Shown here: piece after piece, positions 23,924-32,462 of the stretch
Position numbering within the stretch: the stretch's first letter is position 1
Layout: each line of letters opens with the position of its first letter
Assembly (NCBI RefSeq): GCF_004364245.1
Contig: NZ_SOAV01000006.1
Coordinates: 352,232-416,231, forward strand
DNA from: Streptomyces sp. BK208
GTDB taxonomy: Bacteria > Actinomycetota > Actinomycetes > Streptomycetales > Streptomycetaceae
Reading direction: 5' to 3'
Length of the DNA stretch: 64,000 nt
The notes under the pieces: model-generated
What the model was told of the DNA's origin: nothing
Databases searched by the model: none
The model's input: the letters and a program-made list of their open reading frames with translations, nothing else
Position numbers and translations under genes: made by a program

Positions 23924-23983
23924 CGCCACTGACAATGGGCTGAGCCAGAGCATTTCCGCAGGTCAGGGCGATTGTCAGTGGCG
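23924..23983. promoter_or_regulatory. 13-bp inverted repeat in the divergent DUF5691/MoxR promoter
   Basis: CGCCACTGACAAT (23924-23936) and its exact complement ATTGTCAGTGGCG (23971-23983) flank 34 bases. Each arm contains TTGTCA reading outward, a good -35 hexamer, so the same mirrored element may drive or control both wings of the module. It begins 19 bases from the SWIM-family start and ends 54 bases from the MoxR start. Confidence 0.6.
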
Positions 23984-24036
23984 TGGTGCACCGTGGAGCA
24001 CAGATCGAACCGGCCCAGCTGGAGGGGGAACCAGCC

Positions 24037-25146
24037 ATGTCCGCACACGCAGAACCGTCATCCGGCGCCGAGGCGCTGCGACCGCACGCCGAGGACGCCT
24101 TCGCGACCGAACTGGCCGCGCTGGCCGCGCAGGACGACCGCCCGCGTCCGGCCCGTTGGAAGCTGTCGCCGTGGGCGGTCTCCACCTACCTGCTCGGCGG
24201 CACACTGCCCGACGGCACGGTGATCAGCCCCAAGTACGTGGGCCCGCGCCGCATCGTCGAGGTCGCCGTCTCGACCCTCGCGACCGACCGTGCCCTGCTG
24301 CTGCTCGGGGTGCCCGGCACGGCGAAGACCTGGGTGTCCGAGCACCTCGCCGCGGCCGTCAGCGGCGATTCGACCCTGCTGGTGCAGGGGACGGCCGGCA
24401 CCCCGGAGGAGGCGATCCGTTACGGCTGGAACTACGCACAGCTCCTCGCCCGCGGCCCCAGCCGGGACGCCCTCGTGCCCAGCCCGGTCATGCGGGCCAT
24501 GGCGGAGGGCATGACCGCCCGCGTGGAGGAGCTGACCCGCATCCCGGCCGACGTGCAGGACTCTCTGATCACGCTCCTGTCGGAGAAGACACTGCCGATA
24601 CCGGAGCTGGGCCAGGAGGTGCAGGCGGTCCGCGGATTCAACCTGATCGCCACCGCCAACGACCGCGACCGCGGGGTCAACGACCTCTCCAGCGCCCTGC
24701 GCCGCCGCTTCAACACCGTCGTGCTGCCGCTGCCGGAGAGCGCCGAGGCCGAGGTCGACATCGTCACGCGCCGCGTCGACCAGATCGGACGCTCCCTCGA
24801 TCTGCCGTCGGCATCCGAGGGCACGGACGAGATCCGCCGTGTCGTCACCGTCTTCCGCGAACTGCGCGACGGGCTGACGAGCGACGGCCGTACGAAGGTC
24901 AAGTCGCCCAGCGGCACGCTGTCGACGGCCGAGGCGATCTCCGTCGTGACCGGTGGTCTCGCGCTGTCCGCCCACTTCGGCGACGGCGTGCTGCGGCCCG
25001 GCGACGTCGCGGCGGGCGTCCTCGGCGCCGTCGTCCGCGACCCGGGTGCCGACCGTGTCGTCTGGCAGGAGTACCTGGAGACGGTCGTGCGCGAGCGCGA
25101 CGGCTGGCAGGACTTCTACCGCGCCTGCCGGGAGGTGACCGCATGA
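24037..25146 (+). CDS. MoxR-type AAA+ ATPase
   Basis: 369 residues from the ATG with GGAGGGGGA upstream. Walker A is GVPGTAKT at 91-98. The Walker B region reads RVEELTRIPADVQDSLITLL, with Glu where Asp is usual in the DE pair. Sensor 1 (NLIATANDRDRGVND) and the arginine-finger region (LSSALRRRFNTVVLPLP) follow, then a helical C-terminus. MoxR ATPases act as chaperones that remodel or load metal centres, almost always with a VWA-domain partner; here that is the protein at 27816. Start and stop overlap with downstream frames indicate a single operon with DUF5682 and VWA. Confidence 0.88.
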   Translation: MSAHAEPSSGAEALRPHAEDAFATELAALAAQDDRPRPARWKLSPWAVSTYLLGGTLPDGTVISPKYVGPRRIVEVAVSTLATDRALLLLGVPGTAKTWVSEHLAAAVSGDSTLLVQGTAGTPEEAIRYGWNYAQLLARGPSRDALVPSPVMRAMAEGMTARVEELTRIPADVQDSLITLLSEKTLPIPELGQEVQAVRGFNLIATANDRDRGVNDLSSALRRRFNTVVLPLPESAEAEVDIVTRRVDQIGRSLDLPSASEGTDEIRRVVTVFRELRDGLTSDGRTKVKSPSGTLSTAEAISVVTGGLALSAHFGDGVLRPGDVAAGVLGAVVRDPGADRVVWQEYLETVVRERDGWQDFYRACREVTA

Positions 25147-25310
25147 GTGGCACGAGAGAGGGCGGGGGCGGGGGCACCGGCAGGAGCGGGGACACGGACG
25201 GGGAGATGCGGACACGAGGCGGGAGGGGAGCGGCGGTGACCGGTGCGACGGGGGACGACGGGGACTCGAGCTGGACGCGGAGGCGAGGGGGACGGCGTGT
25301 CGAGCAGTGA
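25143..25310 (+). CDS. possible 55-residue coupling ORF between MoxR and DUF5682
   Basis: This short frame starts inside the MoxR stop (ATGA) and ends 14 bases inside the DUF5682 gene. It bridges the 150-base gap and could keep ribosomes moving from one gene to the next. The product is only Gly/Arg/Thr/Asp with no recognisable fold, and codon bias is weak, so it may not be a stable protein. Confidence 0.25.
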   Translation: MSGTREGGGGGTGRSGDTDGEMRTRGGRGAAVTGATGDDGDSSWTRRRGGRRVEQ

Positions 25311-27819
25311 CCGGGCCGTGTGCGCTGCGGTCGGAGGAGTGAGTGGTGCCGGGAGCGCTGTCTCCGGTGGGGCGGGTGGTACCGAGGGCGGCGCGTTCGG
25401 CGGGGTGAGCGTTGTCGGGGACGGTGCGTTCGGCGGGCCGGGTGGTGCCGGGGATGCGGGTGGGTGGCCGCTGCTGCTCGGCGTGCGGCATCACGGGCCC
25501 GGGTCGGCCCGTGCGGTGCGCACCGCACTGGAGGCGGCCCGGCCGGGGGTCGTACTGATCGAAGGGCCGCCGGAGGCCGACGCCCTCGTCCCGCTGGCCG
25601 CCGACGAGGACATGCGGCCGCCGGTCGCGCTCCTCGCTCACGCCGTGGACGAGCCCGGCCGCTCGGCGTTCTGGCCGCTGGCCGAGTTCTCCCCGGAGTG
25701 GGTGGCTCTCCGGTGGGCCCTGGAGCACGGTGTCCCGGCCCGCTTCATCGACCTCCCGGCCACGCACACGCTGGCATGGCAGGCAGCCGACGAGTGCGGG
25801 GACGGCAAGGCGGACGGCCCGGGCGCGGACGTCGGGCCCGGTGCGACCGAGCCGGACGTCCGGGGTGATCCGCTCGCGGTCCTGGCCGCGGCTGCCGGAC
25901 ACGACGACCCCGAGCGCTGGTGGGAGGACGTGATCGAGCACCGCGGCAGGGGAGAGGGGGACGCGTTCGCCCCGTTCGAGGCGCTGGAGGAGGCGATGAC
26001 GGCGCTGCGGGAGACCGAGGGGGAGGGGGAGTGCGGCGGTGAGCCGGGCGGCTCGCAGGACCGGGAGCTCGTGCGGGAAGCTCATATGCGGCTCCGGCTC
26101 CGGGACGCGGAGAAGGAGTTCGCCGACGGTGTCGCCGTGGTCTGCGGGGCCTGGCACGTGCCCGCGCTGCGGCGCAGGGTCGCCGTCGGCGGCGACCGGG
26201 CCCTGGTGAAGGGGCTGCCCAGGACCAAGGTGGACATGACCTGGGTGCCCTGGACCCATCGCAGGCTGTCCCGGGCCGGCGGGTACGGGGCGGGCATCGA
26301 GTCACCGGGCTGGTACGGGCATCTGTTCGCCGCGGCCGACCGGCCCGTCGAGCGCTGGCTGACCAGGGTGGCCGGACTGCTGCGCGAGGAAGGCAAGATC
26401 GTCTCCCCGGCCCACGTCATCGAGGCGGCGCGGCTGGCCGGGACGCTCGCGACGATCCGTGGACGCCCGCTCCCCGGACTGAGCGAGACGACGGACGCCG
26501 TGCGGGCGGTGCTGTGCGACGGCTCGGACGTGCCGCTGGCGCTGGTCCACGACCGCCTGGTGGTGGGAGACGTGCTGGGAGAGGTTCCCGTCGGGGCGCC
26601 CGCCGTGCCGTTGCAGCAGGACCTGACCCGCGTCCAGCGGCGGCTCAGGCTCAAGCCCGAGGCACGGGAGAGAGAGCTGGAACTCGACCTGCGCAAGGAG
26701 ACCGACGCCGGGCGCAGCAGACTCCTGCACCGGCTGCGGCTGCTCGGCGTCGGCTGGGGAGAGCCGGTCGCCTCGCGCAGCACGGGCACGTTCCGGGAGA
26801 CGTGGCGGCTGCGGTGGGAGCCGGAGTTGTCGGTGCGGGTCGCCGAGGCGGGGGTGTGGGGCACGACCGTGCTCTCCGCCGCCACCGCAAGAGCCGAGGC
26901 GGACGCCGTCACCGCGCGGGGGCTCGCCGAGGTCACCGCGCTCGCCGAGCGCTGCCTGCTGGCCGAGCTGCCGGACGCGCTCGCGCCGGTGATGCGGATA
27001 CTCGCCGACCGGGCGGCGCTCGACACGGACGTCGGCCACCTCGCCGAGGCCCTGCCCGCCCTGGTCCGTTCGCTGCGCTACGGCGATGTGCGCGGCACGG
27101 ACACCGGCGCGCTGGCCGAGGTCGCCGCGGGTCTAGCCGAGCGCGTCTTCGTCGGCCTGCCCGCCGCCTGCGCCGCACTGGACGCCGACGCGGCCGAGGA
27201 GATGCGCCGGCACGTGGACGCCGTGCACACGGCCGTCGACCTGCTCGGCGACACCCCCGCACCGGGCCACGGCGACCTGCGGGCCCGGTGGCGGGCCGTG
27301 CTGCGCACCCTGGCCGCGCGGGACACCGTGCCCGGCGTCGTGCGCGGGCGTGCCGTACGGATCCTGCTGGACGGCGGTGAGCTGGCGCCGGACGAGGCGG
27401 CGCGGCTCCTGGGCCTGGTGCTGTCCCCGGGGACGCCGCCGGCGGACGCGGCCGCCTGGATCGAGGGCTTCGTCGGCGGCGGCTCGGGCGGCGGCATGCT
27501 CCTCCTGCACGACGAGCGGCTGCTCGCCCTGATCGACGCATGGCTGACCGGCGTACCGGAGGACACGTTCACGGACGTCCTGCCCCTGCTGCGCCGCACC
27601 TTCTCGGCCTACGAGCCGGGGGTGCGCCGCCAACTCGGCGAGCTGGTCAGGCGCGGACCGGAGGCGCGGGGGAGCGTGACGACGACCGGCGCCGGCATAC
27701 CGGGCTTCGCGGCCGACCCCGACACCGGCCGTGCCGACGCGGTGCTGCCGGTCATCCGGCTGCTGCTGGGCCGCAACCCGGCACCGGACGACAACGAGCC
27801 GGCGGAGGCAGCCACATGA
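25297..27819 (+). CDS. DUF5682 family protein
   Basis: 840 residues from a GTG preceded by GAGGGGGACGGC. A Gly/Ala/Val-rich head of ~55 residues is followed by the family start PLLLGVRHHGPGSARAV, then LEAARPGVVLIEGPPEAD and AFWPLAEFSPEWVALRWAL. Central features include GVAVVCGAWHVPALRRR and RTKVDMTWVPWTHRRLSRAGGYGAGI. The C-terminal half is helical and repetitive. The early part resembles TraB/PrgY-like EreA-type folds (conserved GPP and HxxxL motifs), but catalytic function is unproven. Always near MoxR and VWA genes in the genomes I recall; here it is coupled to the VWA gene by ATGA. Confidence 0.82.
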   Translation: MSSSDRAVCAAVGGVSGAGSAVSGGAGGTEGGAFGGVSVVGDGAFGGPGGAGDAGGWPLLLGVRHHGPGSARAVRTALEAARPGVVLIEGPPEADALVPLAADEDMRPPVALLAHAVDEPGRSAFWPLAEFSPEWVALRWALEHGVPARFIDLPATHTLAWQAADECGDGKADGPGADVGPGATEPDVRGDPLAVLAAAAGHDDPERWWEDVIEHRGRGEGDAFAPFEALEEAMTALRETEGEGECGGEPGGSQDRELVREAHMRLRLRDAEKEFADGVAVVCGAWHVPALRRRVAVGGDRALVKGLPRTKVDMTWVPWTHRRLSRAGGYGAGIESPGWYGHLFAAADRPVERWLTRVAGLLREEGKIVSPAHVIEAARLAGTLATIRGRPLPGLSETTDAVRAVLCDGSDVPLALVHDRLVVGDVLGEVPVGAPAVPLQQDLTRVQRRLRLKPEARERELELDLRKETDAGRSRLLHRLRLLGVGWGEPVASRSTGTFRETWRLRWEPELSVRVAEAGVWGTTVLSAATARAEADAVTARGLAEVTALAERCLLAELPDALAPVMRILADRAALDTDVGHLAEALPALVRSLRYGDVRGTDTGALAEVAAGLAERVFVGLPAACAALDADAAEEMRRHVDAVHTAVDLLGDTPAPGHGDLRARWRAVLRTLAARDTVPGVVRGRAVRILLDGGELAPDEAARLLGLVLSPGTPPADAAAWIEGFVGGGSGGGMLLLHDERLLALIDAWLTGVPEDTFTDVLPLLRRTFSAYEPGVRRQLGELVRRGPEARGSVTTTGAGIPGFAADPDTGRADAVLPVIRLLLGRNPAPDDNEPAEAAT

Positions 27820-29174
27820 CCGGACCCACGACTCACCCCCCGACCGGGCCCACGACTCACCCCCCGACCGGACCCACGACTCCACCTCCGGCCGAACCTA
27901 CGACTCCACCTCCGGCCGAACCCACGACTCCACCCATGACCGGACCCGTGACTCCACCCACGACCGGACCCGCGACCGGGCCCCCGACCGAAGAGGCGGT
28001 CGGTGACGGGACGGCGGCCGATCAAACGCCCGGCAAGGAGCGGCTGCGGCGGTGGCGTCTCGTCCTCGGTGGCGATCCGGCCGACGGGACCGGCCACGCC
28101 CTCGGCGGACGGGACGCGGCGATGGACGGTGCGCTCACCGCGCTCTACGGCAAGGAGGACGTCCCACGGGCCGGTCGGGACCGTACGGCGGGACTCGGGG
28201 CCTCCGCACCGGCCGTGGCCCGCTGGCTGGGGGACATCCGCACCTACTTCCCGTCCTCCGTCGTCCAGGTCATGCAGCGGGACGCGATCGACCGGCTGGG
28301 GCTCGCCACGCTCCTGCTGGAGCCGGAGATGCTCGAGGCGGTGGAAGCCGACGTGCACCTCGTGGGCACCCTGCTCTCCCTGCACAAGGCGATGCCGGAG
28401 ACGACGAAGGAGACGGCGCGGGCCGTCGTGCGCAAGGTCGTCGAGGACCTGGAGGAGCGGCTCGCCCCCCGCACCCGCGCCGCGCTGATCGGCGCGTTGG
28501 ACCGCAGCGCCCGCACCGGCCGGCCTCGTCACCGGGACATCGACTGGAACCGCACGATCGCGGCCAACCTCAAGCACTACCTGCCGGAGCACCGCACGGT
28601 CGTGCCGGAGCGGCTCGTCGGATACGGGCGGGCATCCCGTTCGGTGAGGAAGGAGATCGTCCTCTGCGTCGACCAGTCGGGGTCGATGGCGGCGTCCGTC
28701 GTGTACGCGTCCGTGTTCGGGGCGGTGCTGGCGTCGATGCGCTCGATCGACACCCGGCTGGTCGTCTTCGACACGTCGGTCGTGGATCTCACCGACCGGC
28801 TCGACGACCCGGTCGACGTGCTCTTCGGCACGCAGCTCGGCGGCGGTACGGACATCAACCGCGCGCTGGCGTACTGCCAGTCGCGGATCACCCGGCCCGC
28901 GGACACGGTGGTCGTGCTGATCAGTGACCTGTACGAGGGAGGCATACGCGACGAGATGCTCAAGCGGGTCGCGTCGATGAAGGCGGCGGGGGTGCGGTTC
29001 GTGACGCTGCTGGCCCTGTCCGACGAAGGGGCGCCCGCCTACGACCGGGAACACGCGGCGGCGCTCGCGGCACTGGACGCACCGGCCTTCGCCTGCACGC
29101 CCGATCTCTTCCCGGAGGTGATGGCGGCGGCGATCGAAGGGCGGCCCCTGCCGATACCGGACGCCGGACGGTGA
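27816..29174 (+). CDS. VWA (von Willebrand A) domain protein with repeat head
   Basis: 452 residues, starting in the DUF5682 stop (ATGA). The first ~57 residues are a tandem octapeptide array (GPTTHPPT-like) encoded by a 24-bp DNA repeat. Then comes a helical domain (about 70-275) and a C-terminal VWA domain with a full MIDAS: Asp286-x-Ser288-x-Ser290 in CVDQSGSM, Thr in GGGTDIN, and Asp in VVLISDLYEGG. The intact MIDAS predicts Mg-dependent partner binding. It is the probable adaptor of the MoxR ATPase. Confidence 0.88.
   Translation: MTGPTTHPPTGPTTHPPTGPTTPPPAEPTTPPPAEPTTPPMTGPVTPPTTGPATGPPTEEAVGDGTAADQTPGKERLRRWRLVLGGDPADGTGHALGGRDAAMDGALTALYGKEDVPRAGRDRTAGLGASAPAVARWLGDIRTYFPSSVVQVMQRDAIDRLGLATLLLEPEMLEAVEADVHLVGTLLSLHKAMPETTKETARAVVRKVVEDLEERLAPRTRAALIGALDRSARTGRPRHRDIDWNRTIAANLKHYLPEHRTVVPERLVGYGRASRSVRKEIVLCVDQSGSMAASVVYASVFGAVLASMRSIDTRLVVFDTSVVDLTDRLDDPVDVLFGTQLGGGTDINRALAYCQSRITRPADTVVVLISDLYEGGIRDEMLKRVASMKAAGVRFVTLLALSDEGAPAYDREHAAALAALDAPAFACTPDLFPEVMAAAIEGRPLPIPDAGR
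27819..27986 (+). repeat. 24-bp minisatellite, seven units, in the VWA gene
   Basis: Seven in-frame units of 24 bases, the first two nearly identical (ACCGGACCCACGACTCACCC...) and the last ones diverged. Encodes Pro/Thr-rich octapeptides. Unit number is likely to vary between strains. Confidence 0.75.
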
Positions 29175-29337
29175 TGCGTCGATACGGGTGACCCGATTGC
29201 GACCGGCAAGACGGATATGACGGGCCGTCGACGCCACTGGACTTGCGCAATATCCACACCTCCGTGCGAGTATCGCGCGGCGTGTCGATGCGATGTGCGA
29301 CGCGCGCTCGTTCCACCGCACGGAGGAAGCTCCCCTC

Positions 29338-30336
29338 TTGATCTGGTCAGCAGCCCTGCCCGGTGCCGCCTCACGCGTCCTGCGCGTCGCGGCCGGGCGG
29401 CGTGCGCTGCACGTGGCACTGCTCGTGGGCGGGTTGTTCGTCCTCGGGCTGCTCTGCGGAGGGCGGGCCCAGGCGGCCGACGAGGCGCCGGCGCCCATGC
29501 GGGACACGGTCGGCCGGGTCCTCGGCGTTGCCGACCGGGCACAGAGTCCGCTGGACGCCGTTCCCGCCCAGCAGGCCGGAACCGGCTCGGGGCAGGGCTC
29601 CGGCCCGGTGCCGCCGGGTCTCCGCCCCGTCTCGGAGCACATCGTCCGGACGGTGGAGGACCGGGTCGTACGACCGGTCGGTGACGTGGTGGCGACGGTG
29701 ACCGGAACGCTGGAGGCGGTCGCGGGCACCGGGGCCGGCACCGGTACCGGTGCCGAGGCGCCGCCGCTGCAGGTGCTGCCCGACACGTCGGGGATCGGCG
29801 ACCTGACCGGACACGCACAGCCGGCGGAGCCGGAGCAGCAGCCCGGATCGTCCTCCCCCTCCGAGTCCGCGACCGGCCCCGCGACCGGCCTCGCGTCCGG
29901 AACCGAAACCGGAACCGGAGCCGCACCCGCCCCGGCCGCGGCGGACGCGTCCGGTGCCGCCGACCCGTCCGGTGCCGCCGACGCCGAGGGAGCCCGGAGC
30001 CCGGCCCGCACCGCCGGGTACGGACCCCGGTCCGGCCCCGCAACGGCACCCGTGACACCGGCCGTGCCCACCGCGCACGTCGGCGCACACCGGGCAGCGT
30101 CCGAGCGCACCGGTCCCGCCGGGTACGCCCCCGTCCGCCCGGCGCCCGGCGGTGACCCCGACGGCGCCCTCGGCACCGCGTCCGGTGCCGATCACGGGAC
30201 GCCGCGCCACGGCGACGCGTGCGCGGTCACCCCGCAGTACCGGATCGCGTTCCGGCTCGTACCCGGCGCCCCGGAACGGGCCGACGCGGCCGGGCTCCGG
30301 GAGCAGTACCGGGACATCCCCGTCTCTCCCGCCTAG
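29338..30336 (+). CDS. secreted Pro/Ala/Thr-rich protein
   Basis: 332 residues from a TTG start with GGAGGAAG 10 bases upstream. A signal peptide is clear: basic VLRVAAGRR, hydrophobic LHVALLVGGLFVLGLLCGG, cleavage after RAQA-A. The mature protein begins ADEAPAPMRDTVGRVLG and contains amphipathic stretches (VSEHIVRTVEDRVVRPVGDVVATVTGTL, broken here by family-like spacing) before a long low-complexity region of Ala, Thr, Gly and Pro. The C-terminus (PQYRIAFRLVPGAPERADAAG) is more ordered. No known family. It could be a wall-associated or surface protein, but it has no LPXTG motif. Confidence 0.65.
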   Translation: MIWSAALPGAASRVLRVAAGRRALHVALLVGGLFVLGLLCGGRAQAADEAPAPMRDTVGRVLGVADRAQSPLDAVPAQQAGTGSGQGSGPVPPGLRPVSEHIVRTVEDRVVRPVGDVVATVTGTLEAVAGTGAGTGTGAEAPPLQVLPDTSGIGDLTGHAQPAEPEQQPGSSSPSESATGPATGLASGTETGTGAAPAPAAADASGAADPSGAADAEGARSPARTAGYGPRSGPATAPVTPAVPTAHVGAHRAASERTGPAGYAPVRPAPGGDPDGALGTASGADHGTPRHGDACAVTPQYRIAFRLVPGAPERADAAGLREQYRDIPVSPA

Positions 30337-30945
30337 AACGGCTCCCCGGCGGGCGCCCGGCCGTGCGGCCGACGTGAGCCGGCCGCACCGTCGGTTCGTC
30401 CCCAGGGCCGTACGTCCCCAGGGCCGTACCCTCGGCCGCGCCCCCGGCCGCCCGCACCTCCGCAGCCCGGGCCTGCACGCCCGCTCACCGTCCGGCACAC
30501 CGGACGCCGGGAAGGCCCAGGACGGACCAGCACGGACCAGCACGGACCAGGGTGAACCGGGACGGACGGGACGGGACGGGACGGGACGGAACCGGCACCC
30601 CGGTGCGTCCGGCTCGCCCAGGACGGCCCCGCACTCCCGGTACGTCCGGCTCGCCCAGGACGCCCCGAGCGGAGCCGGGCACGTCCTCACCGCGAGCTGA
30701 GCGGCTCAGCGGCGCCACTTCCCACGCCAGCGGGCCGGCGCACACCACCGGCACCACACACCTCCTGCCCCGGCCTCCGCGGGCAGCACAGACCCCGCGG
30801 GGCGGCAGGCCCCGGACGGCCGAAATCCGTCGGCCTCCGTCCGGCCGAAACCCCCGCGGTCCGGGCGGTCAGATCCCCATTGGGGTGGGGACCGCACCGC
30901 CCGCGCCCCGGCGCACCGCACCCGTGCGGCCGTCGGGACGCCCAT
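30337..30945. other. GC-rich intergenic with microsatellites
   Basis: No gene with credible codon use on either strand. Contains a decameric repeat CACGGACCAG in three consecutive copies (about 30521-30550) and then a pentameric GACGG/GACGGGACGG run (about 30556-30590). CCGGCTCGCCCAGGACG is duplicated near 30608 and 30646. Confidence 0.5.
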
Positions 30946-30981
30946 GGGCCTCACCGGGCCAACCCCAGCCCGGTGAGGCCC
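30946..30981. terminator. strong hairpin in the sucC upstream region
   Basis: Perfect 14-bp stem GGGCCTCACCGGGC / GCCCGGTGAGGCCC with an 8-base loop, followed rightward by TTCGCCGT. Probably ends transcription from the left and insulates the sucC promoter. Confidence 0.6.
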
Positions 30982-31087
30982 TTCGCCGTCACCCTGAGCG
31001 CCCGCCGTTCCGGCTCACATCCGGCACCGCGTGCCAGTGAGCGCGGCATCATGTGACAGGCATCACCGCTCAGGTGTGACCCACGAT

Positions 31088-31116
31088 TTAGAGACCCCCC
31101 GCAAGCGGCGATAACC
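31088..31116 (+). promoter_or_regulatory. candidate sucCD promoter
   Basis: TTTAGA and GATAAC lie about 17 bases apart, some 140 bases before the sucC GTG. The long leader between contains TGTGACTCACA, an 11-base palindrome near 31164 that resembles half-sites of CRP-type regulators. Assignment is tentative. Confidence 0.35.
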
Positions 31117-31249
31117 TGCGAGACGGACATGCCGCGCGCTCGGACACCGTGTGCGCCCCCCTTGTGACTCACAGCGGACGTCACGTTGCCCTTCGCGGCA
31201 CGCCCACGCATCCAACGAACCGCGAGATCACTGATAGGGACGGAAGCGC

Positions 31250-32434
31250 GTGGACCTGTTCGAGTACCAGGCGAGGGACCTCTTCGCCAAGCACGATGTA
31301 CCGGTGCTGGCCGGTGAAGTCATCGACACGCCTGAGGCGGCGCGCGAGATCACCGAGCGTCTGGGCGGCAAGTCCGTCGTCAAGGCCCAGGTGAAGGTCG
31401 GTGGCCGCGGCAAGGCCGGTGGCGTGAAGCTGGCCGCCTCGGCGGACGAGGCCGTCGCCCGCGCGACGGACATCCTCGGCATGGACATCAAGGGCCACAC
31501 GGTCCACAAGGTGATGATCGCCGAGACCGCCCCCGAGATCGTCGAGGAGTACTACGTCTCCTTCCTCCTCGACCGTGCCAACCGCACCTTCCTCTCCATC
31601 GCCTCCGTCGAGGGCGGCATGGAGATCGAGGAGGTGGCGGCCACCCGTCCGGAGGCCGTCGCCAAGACCCCGATCGACGCGATCGACGGCGTGACGCCCG
31701 AGAAGGCGCGCGAGATCGTCGAGGCCGCGAAGTTCCCGGCCGAGGTCGCCGACAAGGTCGCCGACATCCTGGTCAAGCTGTGGGACACCTTCATCAAGGA
31801 GGACGCCCTCCTGGTCGAGGTCAACCCGCTGGCCAAGGTCGCCTCCGGTGACGTCCTCGCCCTCGACGGCAAGGTGTCGCTGGACGACAACGCCGAGTTC
31901 CGTCACCCCGACTTCGAGGCGCTCCACGACAAGGCCGCGGCCAACCCGCTCGAGGCCGCCGCCAAGGAGAAGAACCTCAACTACGTCAAGCTCGACGGCG
32001 AGGTCGGCATCATCGGCAACGGCGCGGGTCTCGTCATGAGCACCCTCGACGTCGTCGCCTACGCCGGTGAGGCGCACGGCAACGTGAAGCCCGCCAACTT
32101 CCTGGACATCGGTGGCGGCGCCTCCGCCCAGGTCATGGCGAACGGCCTGGAGATCATCCTCGGCGACCCGGACGTCCGCTCCGTGTTCGTCAACGTCTTC
32201 GGCGGCATCACCGCCTGCGACGAGGTCGCCAACGGCATCGTCCAGGCGCTGAAGCTCCTGGAGGACCGCGGCGAGAAGGTCGAGAAGCCGCTCGTCGTCC
32301 GTCTCGACGGCAACAACGCCGAGCTGGGCCGCAAGATCCTCACCGACGCCAACCACCCGCTGGTCCAGCGCGTCGACACCATGGACGGCGCGGCCGACAA
32401 GGCCGCCGAGCTGGCTCACGCCGCCGCCAAGTAA
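31250..32434 (+). CDS. sucC: succinyl-CoA ligase, beta subunit
   Basis: 394 residues from a GTG with GGGACGGAAG upstream. TCA-cycle enzyme that makes ATP or GTP while converting succinyl-CoA to succinate; this subunit binds nucleotide and succinate. ATP-grasp start MDLFEYQARDLFAKHDVPV, VKAQVKVGGRGKAGGVKLA, then the C-terminal CoA-ligase domain with NFLDIGGGA and VFVNVFGGITACDEVA. Operon with sucD, 28-base gap. The family also contains ATP- and GTP-specific forms that cannot be separated by eye. Confidence 0.97.
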   Translation: MDLFEYQARDLFAKHDVPVLAGEVIDTPEAAREITERLGGKSVVKAQVKVGGRGKAGGVKLAASADEAVARATDILGMDIKGHTVHKVMIAETAPEIVEEYYVSFLLDRANRTFLSIASVEGGMEIEEVAATRPEAVAKTPIDAIDGVTPEKAREIVEAAKFPAEVADKVADILVKLWDTFIKEDALLVEVNPLAKVASGDVLALDGKVSLDDNAEFRHPDFEALHDKAAANPLEAAAKEKNLNYVKLDGEVGIIGNGAGLVMSTLDVVAYAGEAHGNVKPANFLDIGGGASAQVMANGLEIILGDPDVRSVFVNVFGGITACDEVANGIVQALKLLEDRGEKVEKPLVVRLDGNNAELGRKILTDANHPLVQRVDTMDGAADKAAELAHAAAK

Positions 32435-32462
32435 GCACTCAGGACGAGGACACCAACACACC

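Noticed and set aside
27819..27986. Tandem 24-bp units as a CRISPR-like array
   Set aside because: Units are contiguous, in frame and coding, without unique spacers.
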